Shown here one piece after another: positions 43,306 to 54,404 of a DNA stretch of 64,000 bases. The stretch is taken from positions 28,512,284-28,576,283 of the forward strand of contig JAQMRL010000010.1 in NCBI GenBank assembly GCA_035578175.1, read 5' to 3'. The notes beneath the pieces were generated by a model that was not told where the DNA came from, ran no database searches, and saw nothing but the letters and a program-made list of their open reading frames with translations. Each line of letters opens with the position of its first letter. The first letter of the stretch is position 1. The position numbers were made by a program, and so were the translations under genes. The stretch is from Catonia carolina (Eukaryota > Arthropoda > Insecta > Hemiptera > Achilidae).

Positions 43306-44122
43306 CAAAGGCGGATCTAGAAGCCAAATTTGGGGGGGCTATTGAGACTTGACCCCCCCCCAATTTTTTTACTTCTGCGAAATAATTTTTCATGTATTTT
43401 TTAAATCTTAGTTTATTGTTTTAATTTTTTTACACGTTTATTTTACAAAATCACTTAACAGTTTTACTTTTTTAACAAATATTTAGATTTTTAAAGAATT
43501 AGATTGCAAAACAAATACTAAATTATTCAATATTGAAACAATAAAAGCCTATAAATCAAATGTTAATACAGATTTTGCCCCTGCCCCTCACTACACTAGC
43601 GAGCCTTTTTAAACAATGAAATTAAGCCTTCTCGCTTTTTGTTTTGCAAATCTTTCTATTACATTTTCAATATCAACAGGGATATCTCGATGTACATGTA
43701 ATAGAGCTAAACCGGTAAGTCGATCTTCGGTCATCTTAGTTCTCAACCAAGTTTTCAATCTACGAAGAGTTGAAAAAGAACGTTCCGCTGTGGCGTTGCT
43801 CGTTGGTAAAGTTGAAAACAATTGAAGCATAGTCCAAATGAGCGGGTATTGGTCCTGGTTACATTTGGTCAGAGTTTCGATTGCAGTGGTTGGAAGTGAA
43901 GTTAGATTAGTTTGAATAGAGGAGTAAATGAACCCAAGTTAGCAAATTCGAAACTTAAGTTTTTTAGTTTGTATCCGTAAAATCCATTTGACTCAATCGA
44001 GTAAAAAAAGTTGAAAAACTATATTATCGGTAATAATTATAAAAAATTTTTAGCAAAAAAAAAAAGCCGGGCTTTGGGGGGGGCGATAGCCCCAATAGCC
44101 CCCCCCCCTAGATCCGCCTCTG
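43306..44122 (-). mobile_element. hAT-superfamily element with perfect 8-bp target duplication
   Basis: Ends are CAAAGGCGGATCTAG (left) and CAGAGGCGGATCTAG (right, reverse complement), a widely seen hAT terminal sequence. CTAACAGT is duplicated at 43298-43305 and 44123-44130. G- and C-homopolymers lie just inside both ends. At 817 bp it is a deletion derivative. Confidence 0.93.
43609..43830 (-). pseudogene. hAT transposase C-terminal dimerisation domain
   Basis: The minus frame reads LFSTLPTSNATAERSFSTLR then LKTWLRTKMTEDRLTGLALL. The TAERSFS..L...K..LR..M...RL..L motif is the hAT family dimerisation domain. It ends with a TAA inside the element. The upstream catalytic and BED zinc-finger parts are deleted. 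The frame is open through the domain. Confidence 0.92.
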
Positions 44123-44130
44123 CTAACAGT

Positions 44131-44807
44131 ACACTTTAGCTTTACAATGATGTTTTTCAATTAAATAAAATTTACACTTAACAATAATTGAATCTTAGAC
44201 TTTTAAATTATAATATGAATATAAACTGAATATAAATTATTTTATATGAATAGCATTTTTATTTGCACTAAAATTGTATTTGAATTTTAAAAATTGTATA
44301 AAGTCTAGTGTCTTTGTGTACTGTGTGTGATTGTCTTTGTAATTGTCAGATAAGTGAAAGCACAACTTTTGTTAGGTACTGACATTGTGATCTAATGGCT
44401 TATTCCCAGGAGCTAGTTAATTAATGCCAGTGATCTGAAAAGACAATGATCAACAAAAAAATCATGAGTTGTGCTGTACAAAGTACAGCTTATTAGCAAC
44501 ATTTCTAAAAGATCACACAGAGTTTACTAGCCCTAGTCAATCACGTGACATTTTTTCTCCTGTATCATTTACATTGTAATCTTAGATCATTCTAATGACT
44601 CATGGTTAACTTGAAGTAGTACCTTCACCATTTTCTTTTATAAATAAACAAAGCACTATTTTTGAATTCGGTTTTAAGTCAAAATTCTTCTGTTCAAAGC
44701 AGATATTTAATATTAATAAAAATTATTTTATGATATTTATACTATCACAAATATTTTTTAACTGCAAAAACATATCTTTAAGATGGATATCTCTGAATAT
44801 TATTATT
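44131..44807. other. No gene recognised
   Basis: AT-rich spacer between the hAT element and an R430 copy. Confidence 0.45.
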
Positions 44808-45066
44808 AGGCCTTCTGAAAAGCAACTACTTTTCATCCTGCAAATGAAATTTCATTTCATTCACCGCAGGGTCTCAATGTATGATGAAATTCATTACTCT
44901 GAGAGGAGATAACTGTAATTTGTGTCTTTTACACCTCTACCTCTTCTGTTCTTAAATGCTTAGTCATATAATTGGGTGACAATGTAATAAGAAACAGAAC
45001 TATTTTTTGTAACCCTAGAACTAGCAGATCGAGTGCAAATAATTTAACACTCCACATACATGTTAT
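44808..45066 (-). mobile_element. R430 repeat, 3' end missing
   Basis: It covers the family from CTTCTGAAAAGCAACTACTT (inverted) to CCACATACATGTTATGGGCA. The (AAC)n end is absent on the left. Confidence 0.75.
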
Positions 45067-45777
45067 GGGCAATTTGAAAATGATAAGTGTAGAGATCTAA
45101 TAAACTAAATTATTTGTTAAGGTAGATCAAAAATGCAGAGAATTCTAAACTTGAAGGAAAAATGTATATAATATTTATGTAATCCATTCAATTTGTAAAA
45201 AGGAAGTAAATAAATTTGGTGATGAAGCCAAGGCATTGCATTACACTTTATAAAAGGGAATATTATGTTACAATGCTGCAAGACCTACTTTGGCATGCGA
45301 CAATAAATTTATATTGTGCACACAGGCCTACTCCTGTCTTAATAAATGAACCAATGAAGTGTAACTTGAAGCATTTAGCAGTCTTCTGTTTCCTTTTTTT
45401 AAAACAAAGTCATGATGATAATGAAAGGACTATTGAGTTTCAGAAACTAAAAGAATAGATGTTAAAATGTCAAATGATGTTAAAAATAATCATTCACTTA
45501 ATTAAACCCAAGGATATTGACACAAATTGTCTTCACAATTACACATTCTCTATGACTTAAATAATTAGAATTGAGATGTATCAGTTGTCAAATTGTAAAT
45601 TACATCATCATCCTATTACAAAATTAGTAAATTACTTTATGTAAGGAATTTTTGGCATCACCAAATATTTCTTATTTGCAGAAGAATTATTTAATTAGCA
45701 TTTTTTTAAATGTTTCAAATAAATTTAATTTTTTACTCCATTGAAACGTAGGAACCCCAGTTATTCTGTCTTTTATG
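45067..45777. other. No gene recognised
   Basis: AT-rich. An 80-codon frame at 45216-45458 has no recognisable domain. Confidence 0.45.
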
Positions 45778-46490
45778 TTAAGGTCATCAGCCGAAAGGCT
45801 GGTTTGAACCTCTAGAGGCTTTACTAAGTAAGGTGAGGTCTGAGGTGGTTTACAAATTGTTTTCTAACTGAGTGGAAAAGCGTGCTTATCAGCATGCCAG
45901 GTCCTATGAAAAGCACAAATTTTCCACCCTGCAAATGACACTTTCACTTCATTCATCACAGAGTCTACCTGTATGATGATGAAATTCATTACTCTCAGAG
46001 GAGATAACTGTGACTAGTGTCTTTTACACCGCTACCTCTTTTGTTTTTAAATGGTTCAGGCTTATAATTGGCTGACCATGTGATAAGAAATAGAACTATT
46101 TTTATAGCCCTGGAACTAGTTAGAAGCTTTATTAAGTAAAACGAGGAGAGAGGTGGTTTACCCATGCCTTCGTCACTGAGTGGAAAAATATGCTTATCAG
46201 CATGCCAGGTCCTCTTAAAAGCATCTACTTTCCACCCTACAAATGACACCTTCACTTCATTCATCACAGGGTCTGGCTGTAAAATGATGAAATTCATTAC
46301 TCTCAAAGGATATAACTGTGACTAGTGTCTTTTACACCGCTACCTCTTTCGTTTTAAATGGTTCAGGCTTATAATTGACTGACCATGTGATAATAAATAG
46401 AACTATTTTTATAGCCCTGGAACTAGTTAGAAGCTTTATTAAGTAAAACGAGAAGAGAGGTGGTTTACCCTTGCCTTCATCACTCAGTAG
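45778..46490 (-). repeat. R430 copy with a ~307-bp internal tandem duplication
   Basis: An inverted R430 begins at GGTCATCAGCCGAAAGGCTG. The string TAGAAGCTTTATTAAGTAAA occurs at 46121 and again at 46428, so a block of the repeat was duplicated head to tail. The last unit breaks off at CTCAGTAGCAAAAG and REP-U starts. Confidence 0.8.
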
Positions 46491-46493
46491 CAA

Positions 46494-46856
46494 AAGTAGT
46501 AGCAAAATAAAACTGTTAACTCATCAACTACTTCTTCTAGACTCGTATAAGCATGTTGTATACAAGTTTTACATTTATCCTCAGGCATTTTCTGTTTGGT
46601 TTTATTTTTCTTAGTACATGGATATATATATATTTTTAATTTTGTACCGGGTAACCTTAGTCAAAGTCAGGAGGTAACATTAACCAGTGAATTCTTCCCT
46701 TTTCTTTTTTGGATGTTCATAAAATGAAAATACATCAAAAAATTTGTAATCCGTGCAATCTTTGTTGATATTTTATTCAAACAAAGAATGTATTTTTGGT
46801 ATTTATTTATTTATTTAATATAATTATCAGAAAGTGTTATCGATGTCGTTGTTGTT
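46494..46856 (+). repeat. REP-U, paralogous to 60256-60622
   Basis: It runs from AGTAGTAGCAAAATAAAACT through TTCTTCTAGACTCGTATAAG and TTCTGTTTGGTTTTATTTTT to GTTGTTGTTTTTGTTTAGG. It is followed by an inverted R430 in both places, so REP-U plus R430 was duplicated as a block. Class unknown. Confidence 0.8.
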
Positions 46857-47234
46857 TTTGTTTAGGTCATCCGCCAAAGGCTGGTTTGAACCTCTAGAGG
46901 CTTTACTAAGTAAAATGAGAAGTGAGGTAGTTTACCATTGTCTGAGTGGAAAAGTATGCTTGTCAGCATGTCAGGTCCTCTGAAAAGCACCTACTTTCTT
47001 CCCTGCCAATGACACATTCACTTCATTCACCACAGGTCTGGCTGTATAATGAAATTCATGACTCTTAGAGGAGATAACTCTGATTAGTGTCTTTTACACC
47101 TCTACCTCTTCTGTTTTAAATGCTTCAGTCATATAATTGGCTGACCATGTGATAAGAAACAGATCTAATTTTTGTAGCCCTGGAACTAGCAGATCAAGTG
47201 CAAATAATTTAACACTCCATCTGCCTGTTATGGG
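46857..47234 (-). mobile_element. R430 repeat, the undisturbed sister of 60623-61812
   Basis: A full inverted copy. Around 46940-46955 it reads TGTCTGAGTGGAAAAGTATG without interruption, exactly where the other copy carries a LINE. Confidence 0.85.
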
Positions 47235-47486
47235 AATTTTTATTGTATCTATTAAAAGAAATAAAACGTATAATAAAATAACCTGCTGGAAATATGTACT
47301 TTGAAAAAGAACATCTTAATAAGTTTATTTATCTAACATTTGAGATAGTGTTACAACTTAAATTGAAAAATTACATTTGGGTATTTCATGGTTTTCCAAG
47401 TTACATAGACCAAAACAATACAATTTGTAATTAATTTTAATTAATTGAGGAAATTATATTATAATTAATTTAAACGTGAAAAAGGC

Positions 47487-47572
47487 AATGGTAAACCACC
47501 TCACTCCTCGTTTTTCTTAGTAAAACCTCTACAGGTTCAAACCAGCCTTTCAGCTGATGACCTAAACAACAA
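47487..47572 (+). mobile_element. R430 3'-terminal fragment
   Basis: Only the last ~85 bases are present: GGCAATGGTAAACCACCTCA to GATGACCTAAACAACAA. Confidence 0.75.
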
Positions 47573-48695
47573 TTAATTTTAGATTACAATTACAGTACCA
47601 GAAACACAGACAACTGGAGAAATTATTTGGAATGCATGAAGGGAAGCCATTGGCCTGGATTGGTAATCAATTATAAACCAAATGGTTGAAGGGGTGTCTC
47701 TTCATCCCAGGGGAAGGTAGTTTCCAGAACTGGCAGTACTGCCTAATCTATAAAGTGATGAAGAATTACTGTAGAAAACATAACAACTAAATAATTTATA
47801 CGCAATTTAACTCTCGGTTTTAACCTTAGAAGGCAGGGTAGAAGCAAATGTAGAAACAAACCATGAAAAACTATTAATGGATGTTGAAAAAACCATGTAG
47901 CTTCATCAAAGCTCATAATGTAAATGATTTGTCTGTTACTGCTTTTATTAAAAGTTCAACCAATAGTTTGTTTTATTTTTAAGTTTCAAAAACCTTATAT
48001 AAAATGTATCAAACATAACTGGTAACTTAAACAATTAATAAACTGCAAGATTTACAACAAATTTCTGAAGTATGGTATGTTTTTTATGGTTTTGTCAACT
48101 ATCTACACTGGTTTTTATCTAACATTAAGCAGAAATAATCACAGGAATCACACAACACGAGTCAGATACAGTCAAATTTTTGACATAACTTCAACAAGGG
48201 TTTTGGGGTTATTTTTATCCAAATTCCTAGTCAATAATGTTTATTAATGTAGCTTCTTGGCATGAAAAAACTGCATCCGGTTTCACATTTGTTGAAATGT
48301 TGGTAAAACAACAATATACAAAATTATTTATGCTTAAATGAATTACTTTTTCAAGAAAATTATGTTATGGTTAACGATTAAAGCCATAATTTTTAGGCTC
48401 ACGTCTTAAAAGTTTAAATGGTTTTCTAAAACGTTCACTACCCGAACAGAAAAATTAAGCGGAAAGAACGTACAAAAATGCGGTATGCAATGAAACATAC
48501 AAATACTACGGGTAAATATTTTATTGCTTTGTAAAGGAACAAAACAATTCTGAAAATACCGTTATTGTACGAATTTAGGGAATCATAACCTCAAACAAGG
48601 CAGGCTGTGCAAGGAATCTGAATCGCAATACCTGCAGCAGCCTTCTTAACAATCCTCCGATTGAAAACGTGATATTGTCGTCGTTTAGTCAACAA
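47573..48695. other. No gene recognised
   Basis: AT-rich flank upstream of tRNA-Lys. No repeat match seen. Confidence 0.45.
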
Positions 48696-48768
48696 GCCCG
48701 GATAGCTCAGTCGGTAGAGCATTAGGCTTTTAACCTAAGGGTCCAGGGTTCAAGTCCCTGTTCGGGCG
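48696..48768 (+). tRNA. tRNA-Lys, anticodon TTT
   Basis: The sequence is 73 nt with a perfect acceptor stem (GCCCGGA/TTCGGGC, last pair A-T). The anticodon stem TTAGG/CCTAA holds loop CTTTTAA, with anticodon TTT at 48729-48731. A box TAGCTCAGTCGG and B box GGTTCAAGTCC match the eukaryotic tRNA-Lys consensus. A T-run at 48773-48779 serves as terminator. It decodes AAA/AAG. No intron. Confidence 0.97.
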
Positions 48769-49121
48769 GAATTTTTTTATAACTCAAGTTTCATTCATAA
48801 TTCAATTTATGAGTTCTTAAATAAATTTTGTTATTAAAATATTTATTTATTTTATATTTCATAGCGAAAATAATAATTTTATAAGTTTATTACACCAACT
48901 TTAAAACGTTTTGATGAATTTTACTTTTTGTTATTAAGTTTCTTAACTTATTTTTACGTATGTTCTTATTTTATTAATTTTCAACTTATTAATTGCGCCC
49001 GCGCTGGGAGCGGGCATGTTAAATTTTTTTCTTTCTTTCCCGATTTTATTAATTTTGTTGGCTATCACTTTAAAAACACTCATAACGATACAGCACTTTC
49101 AGAAGGTACGAAAATAATATT
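48769..49121. other. No gene recognised
   Basis: AT-rich. A 92-codon frame starting at 48928 runs into the HEL copy and is spurious. Confidence 0.45.
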
Positions 49122-49350
49122 TTTACTTTCTCTTGTCTTATATGAATATGGAAGGAAAGTATTGTTTTCATGTCGATTGTTTGAAATCGAGGTTTCACGG
49201 ATATAATGTTTTCAAGCCCCATGAACCCAAAAACATGTTTTTAGCGATTGGTTTATGCGTGCTCGTGTCTTTGTAAACAAAATATCTCAAGAACGGAATA
49301 TTGTACAACGTTGGTATTGTAAGGGTACCCGACACAATCATTTTCATAAA
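49122..49350 (-). mobile_element. HEL fragment, hairpin side
   Basis: A degenerate terminal hairpin (ACTTTCTCTTGTCTTATATG) is followed by GATTGTTTGAAATCGAGG, ACATGTTTTTAGCGATTGGT and ACCCGACACAATCATTTTCA. It meets an oppositely oriented HEL copy head-on at about 49352. Confidence 0.7.
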
Positions 49351-49352
49351 AA

Positions 49353-49986
49353 TCTGGTGGGAAACACACACAACTTTTTCTTGCTAATGCAAATAATTAA
49401 CAATATAACCTAATTTTAGTAATAAAACATTAGAAATAAACGATAAACTAACCTCAATAAACATAACACAATTGAGTGAAAGACGCAAAATGAAAATCAA
49501 TCTTAGTTTGGCTTAAAAATACGGAAAATCACTCTTTCACGCTAAACTAGGCTCTGTAGAGAAAATGCTTTAAATAAAAGTTTTAGATCTTTTAATTTCC
49601 TATAAATTTGATTATATACACTTTTGTCGTAAAATGACTACTAAGGCCGAAATCTTAAAAAAAATAGATATTTCACACGTTTTCGTGAGAAAAAGAAACA
49701 GAAAATCGCTAATTACCGCTAAACTAAGCGTTATACAAAACAATGTTTGAATAAAAGTAGTATAATTTTAAATTCTCTACAACTTTAATTATAAACATTT
49801 TTACGGTAAAATGCATAATAAAGCCGCAATCTTAAAAAAAAAACAATTTTTTACGTGAAAACAGCCTCACCAAGATTTCAGGAAACATGGCGCCTACCCT
49901 ATCTTGTAGAGCATAAAAAATTAAGTAAATGAGGCGATTTTTAAAAAAATCGTAGGACCATTTTTTGAGTAAATCGCAATAAAGCG

Positions 49987-50035
<49 letters not shown>

Positions 50036-50125
50036 AATCGCTAAAAACATGTTTTTTGGGTTCAGGGGGTCTGAAAACGTGTAGATCCGGTGAAAACTCG
50101 ATTTCGAAAAATCGACATGAAAGTA
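49353..50125 (+). mobile_element. HEL copy with (AC)23 and 3' hairpin lost
   Basis: It begins TCTGGTGGGAAACACACACA and follows the family order to GAAAACTCGATTTCGAAAAA. A perfect AC microsatellite (49989-50034) has replaced the sequence between AAAAGTG-like and CCAATCGC blocks, deleting about 150 bp present in other copies. Confidence 0.8.
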
Positions 50126-50290
50126 ATAAATCCTTTCTTATAATCTCATCCATTCCATTTAAGATATTTTCTAGTTCTTCCTTTGTCTTGGCTAACACTA
50201 CGATATCATCGGTGAATCAAGTATTTTCATCGTTTCTCCTTGAATTTTTATTCCTGTGTCAAATTTTTCCTTTATTTTTGATTAGAATTT
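50126..50290 (-). pseudogene. LINE reverse-transcriptase fragment
   Basis: The minus strand reads GIKIQGETMKIL, a frameshift, then FTDDIVVLAKTKEELENILN. This is the region around the RT active-site motif (normally F/Y-A-D-D), here with Thr for Ala. It is short and broken. Its LINE lineage cannot be fixed from this much sequence. Confidence 0.75.
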
Positions 50291-50629
50291 TGATTAAAAA
50301 ACCGAATTTATTAATCGTTTCAAATATTATTATTCATTTCTTTTAATAAGTATTCATTAATAAATAATGATTATTTTATATGTGCTATGAGACGGACACA
50401 GCTGTGTTAAATTTAACTGCCATAAAGAATTAAGACAATTAAATTGTGTACAAAGCCAATTACAGCAAGTAATTTATTTTTCAGTTGTAAATATATAACG
50501 TTTATTTTTTTTTAATACAATGATTTTTCGTTCAACCGAGTCCCATTCATCCGAAATTCTGGATTATGCGGACTAATTTTAAAATTTTCAAAATAACTTT
50601 CAAATTTGTTGAAGGAGTTCGGTCTTTTT
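50291..50629. other. No gene recognised
   Basis: AT-rich. TTCATCCGAAATTCTGGATT near 50547 is vaguely like a pogo terminal repeat. Confidence 0.35.
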
Positions 50630-50967
50630 GTTAACCCCCCCCCCCCCGACAGCATAATTTGTCACATTTTGTAGATATTTCATGTTTAGGTAGTCAGGTA
50701 GTAGGTACAGTATTTTTAACGATAAAAACGGGAAAAATATTTAAAAAATTATATATCAATATTTTTCAAGTTAACGTTAAAACTATTCATTGAACATTAT
50801 TAAATTATTTAATAATATTTAATTTAATGAAGTTAGGCCTAATTTAATTTAATTATGATGTTAAATTTAAAAAAAATATTTTTCCAGTTTTTATCGTTAA
50901 AAATACTGTAAGTTTACATACGAAATATTCACAAAATGTGACAAATTTTGCAGTGGGAGGGAGATAA
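50630..50967. repeat. Inverted-repeat element, ~100-bp arms (MITE-like)
   Basis: The left arm (about 50630-50748) has TAATTTGTCACATTTTGT and ACAGTATTTTTAACGATAAA. The right arm (about 50870-50967) has their reverse complements in mirror order. The outer ends are GTTAACCCCCC and GTTATCTCCCTCCC. The loop is about 120 bp of AT-rich DNA. No coding capacity. Confidence 0.7.
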
Positions 50968-51127
50968 CAGAAAAGCCCCAAGGAATTTCTGTCTTAATTA
51001 TATTTACTATGTTATTAATTACTTTCATAATTTATTAATTAATTAATTTTTTGTTATAATTACTTTCTCATACTATCATTATGTATTTGATAGAAATGGT
51101 CTCGTTATTTTAATCATTCACAATTTT

Positions 51128-51475
51128 ATTTTATTAGTTCCTAATGTGTGTACGTTGCGATCTGTTCAATTCAGAATAATAAGCAACCCCATGGACCCAA
51201 TGAGATGAGGATAATGTGTATGACGTGTAAATATGGTGTAAATATGGTGTAAGTATGGTTGTACAGACCCAGGCTGACTATTCCTGAGAGAGTATGGTTA
51301 ATTGAACCTCAACCGTCAAAGTACACCGGTAACCACTGTCTAGTATTCAGATCCATATAAAAGTAATTAGCCTACCTTTACTAGGAGTTGAACCGGGAAC
51401 CTTCGTCTCCGGAAATCATCTGTTAAACAGCTGACTCGAGGCGACAACTTTACCTCTAAACTAGCTCGATGGGTC
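51128..51475 (-). mobile_element. SN-C SINE
   Basis: An inverted full copy with a small ATATGGTGTAA expansion near 51230. The head reads CTCGATGGGTCATTCAC on plus. Confidence 0.8.
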
Positions 51476-51485
51476 ATTCACATTT

Positions 51486-51835
51486 TTTTCCATTTTTTTA
51501 ATTCTAATTTGTGTACGTTGCGATCTATTTTTATTCAATAATTTATATCTATTTATATATTTTCAATAATTATCTATTTTTATATATTGTTCAAGTTTAG
51601 AACAATAAGCAACCCCATGACCCAATGACATGAGGATGATGTGTATGACGTGTAAATGAAGTCTTGTACAGACTCAGGCCGACTATTCCTGAGAGAGTAT
51701 GGTTAATTGAACCCCAACCTCTCATCATGCGGTCTTGGGTTCGAATCCCATTCAGGCACGGCATTTTTTCATACGTTACAAAAATCATTTCATCATTCAC
51801 CGTCTGCATTAGCAGTAATTGCAGAACAGTCAGAC

Positions 51836-51874
<39 letters not shown>

Positions 51875-52040
51875 CCCAACCATAAAAGTACACCGATAAC
51901 CACTGTCTAGTATTCAAATCCGTTTAAAAGTAACTATCTTTACTAGGATTTGAACCGGGAACCTTCGTCTCCGAAAATAATCTGTTAAACAGCTGACTCG
52001 CGGCGACAACTTTACCTCCTATACCAACCCGGTGGGTCAT
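51486..52040 (-). mobile_element. SN-C SINE split by an SN-A insertion
   Basis: SN-C sequence runs from 51486 to 51719 and resumes at 51871, ending with ACCAACCCGGTGGGTCATTC. The 5'-distal part near 51520-51590 has an AT-rich expansion. Both this copy and its left neighbour end in GGGTCATTCACA. Confidence 0.8.
51720..51870 (+). mobile_element. SN-A SINE nested in SN-C, 11-bp target duplication
   Basis: 5'-truncated at TCTCATCATGCGGTC, tail type 2, with a 32-A run (51839-51870). GAACCCCAACC is duplicated at 51709-51719 and 51871-51881. The long pure A-run suggests youth. Confidence 0.92.
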
Positions 52041-52691
52041 TCACAAATAACGTAATTTTCTTTGAGTTTATAATTTATAAACTAGCATTTTATGTGTTAA
52101 CTGCTAAAATTTTTGATTTGATAGCTACACTGAATTTTAGAGTGCCGGTGTAGTATTTTCCATGGATACTAAAAATAAAATACTACATCGGTAGTTAATT
52201 ATAAAATATTAGTTTGTTCTTCAAATTGTATTGTCTCGGCTTACGTCAAACCGTACTTACGTCATCCATCGAAGAATATGGCAACCTCCATCGAAACCTG
52301 AACGTATTATAAACAGTGCAATGCCAAACACCTAACATTCGTATATAAACCTACAGTTAATATACATAATTTTTTCAAAATTTAATCTTTTACGTGCTGA
52401 ATTAAAAATGTTAATGACTTAATTAGATATTTAACAATGTTATTATACGTTAATTGTTAAAAATGTATTATTTTAGATCGTAATTTTTGTGTTTTATGTA
52501 AGATCTTTAAAACTATGTGAGTTACAGTTCGGTGATCTATTTAATTGAATTGTTTAGACTAAAAACTGTGATACTATCAAGTTTGTATTTTAATTATTTA
52601 AGTCTTTAAAAGTTGTAGTTTAAATGGCCTCATTTTACCAGGTAACTGAATTCCCAAACGTTTCACTAGCTGTAACTCGGTAACAAAACGT
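52041..52691. other. No gene recognised
   Basis: AT-rich spacer. Confidence 0.45.
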
Positions 52692-52890
52692 TTTCCCTTG
52701 TAGTGTTATATAAACAGTTCCGAGGGAGGTGGAGGGTTGTTTACTGATGTCGGATCAAGTGGCCAGGCGGCGGGTTTTTGGTTGGTAAGGCGGTTGCGGC
52801 CTCCTTGGGGCTGGACGAGGACGCCTCAATTGAGTCCAACACTACTTCTCCCAACGTGAGGGAGTAACATGAGTTTTTCTCACCGCCTAG
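52692..52890 (-). repeat. REP-V GC-rich repeat
   Basis: The inverted partner of 28866-29075. GTTATATAAACAGTTCCGAG at its left resembles a TATA promoter pointing right. The central CTCAATTGAG is palindromic. Confidence 0.7.
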
Positions 52891-53004
52891 GATAGAAAAA
52901 AAAACAAAATATTTTTGGAAATATGTTTATATGAAGTTTTGTCTTTGCTCTAGAAACTGATTCCGATATTGCTGTGCAGTTTAGAATCGCCTAATATAAA
53001 GTAC

Positions 53005-53986
53005 TGTGACAATAACTAAAGGGAATGTGGGTTCGAGAATTTTCGAGGAAGACCGAGAGATTAAAAATGTTAACTTAAATAATAATAGTATTATCCGAGA
53101 AATAATAATTTAAAATTACTTCCTCTTTTTTTTTATGTTTTAAGTTTAGAAATATTACGTGTAGGCTAATAATAAATGGTCTTTTATAGTAGAGGTATAG
53201 TAAAGGGGTAAATTATAGTAAAATATAGTAGCTACAGGTATATTATAGTAAATGCTATTGTTGTACAGGTATTATGAGAGCCGGGTACCTATTTAGATAA
53301 TTGGCCTTTTTGTAACACATTCTATTCAATCCTAATTTGTTTACAATTGTTAAGATTTATCCAGAAGCCGTCAGAAGGATTTTGTATTTTGTTATTATAT
53401 AGAAAATCTCTGTATTTTCTCGAACTCTCCATTAGACCACGTATGTAAGCAACGCGAGTGATTCAGTTAGTCAGTCTCGATTTGCCTCTATTTCATTGAG
53501 CAAATCGCGTAGTGCTTAACGGTTACGTTTGGAGTAGGTCAGCGTTACTGTGAATTACTCTCTATTGTTTAACATTTATTTACTCTGTATCATTTCTGTA
53601 AGTAGTATTAAGTCAATTAGTTAAATTATTTATTGTATTAGTTAATTATAATTAGTTGTTATTTTTTTTTGTTGTTTTTATTGAGTGATGTTGCCTACAC
53701 AAGCCTTGGGCTTGTGCGTAGGTAATGATATGTGGTGATTTACAGATGAAAAAAATGCCAGACCTGACCGGGAATCGAACCCGTTACGCCGGCATAGTAG
53801 CCAGTTGCGCTGACCACTACACCACGGGCCGGTCGTGGAATTTATTAAGTCATTTAAGTGTAGATTTTAGTCACTTATTTAATTGTAATTTTTAATTGTA
53901 ATAAATACTTGTAATTTTAAACTTTATTGTGTTAATTAATTTAATTTACCCAGATCCCGAAACGAACCTTAGAGATAAGTGTCACA
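53005..53986 (+). mobile_element. LTR-2 solo LTR, second copy, with 4-bp target duplication
   Basis: It begins TGTGACAATAAC and ends GATAAGTGTCACA, flanked by GTAC at 53001-53004 and 53987-53990. The 3' region (AATAAATACTTGTAATTTTA, AGATCCCGAAACGAACCTTA) matches 38679-39647 closely, while the 5' half has diverged. It contains an SN-B insertion. Both solo LTRs arose by LTR-LTR recombination or are remnants. Confidence 0.88.
53657..53838 (-). mobile_element. SN-B SINE inside the LTR
   Basis: The minus strand has the head GGTGTAGTGGTCAGCGCAAC, a B box (GGTTCGATTCCCGGTCAGG), CATCTGTAAATCACCAC and an imperfect hairpin around GCCCAAGGC before an AACAAC/A-rich tail. It is the most complete SN-B here. 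Flanking duplications are unclear. Confidence 0.8.
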
Positions 53987-53990
53987 GTAC

Positions 53991-54404
53991 TTTCTTGTAC
54001 AGTCAATCCTGTAAAAATAACAAAGGAAAAATAATTAACTTACAGTTATTAATTTAAATGAATGAATAACTTAGTTAAAAAATAAATTAAAGAATACAGT
54101 AATATTAAATTCATTTGTAATGTAAATACGTATAATGGAAGACTTACAGTAATTATCTACTCTATTCTGTTAAACCAAAAGAAAAGTTTATCTCATAAAT
54201 AATTTATTATGTATATTTGTAATTCTAATACATTGATGAGTCATTCTAATGTAAAATATCCTCACACTGACAATATTTAATTGTTTTAGTGTAAACATTT
54301 TATGTTACTATTGGAACACGATATGAATTATGTAGACATGTGGGTTAACTGAAATGCACCGTTAACGTGTAACTAAATTCTATGAATCTGAACTTTAAAA
54401 TATC
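53991..54404. other. No gene recognised
   Basis: AT-rich spacer. Confidence 0.45.
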
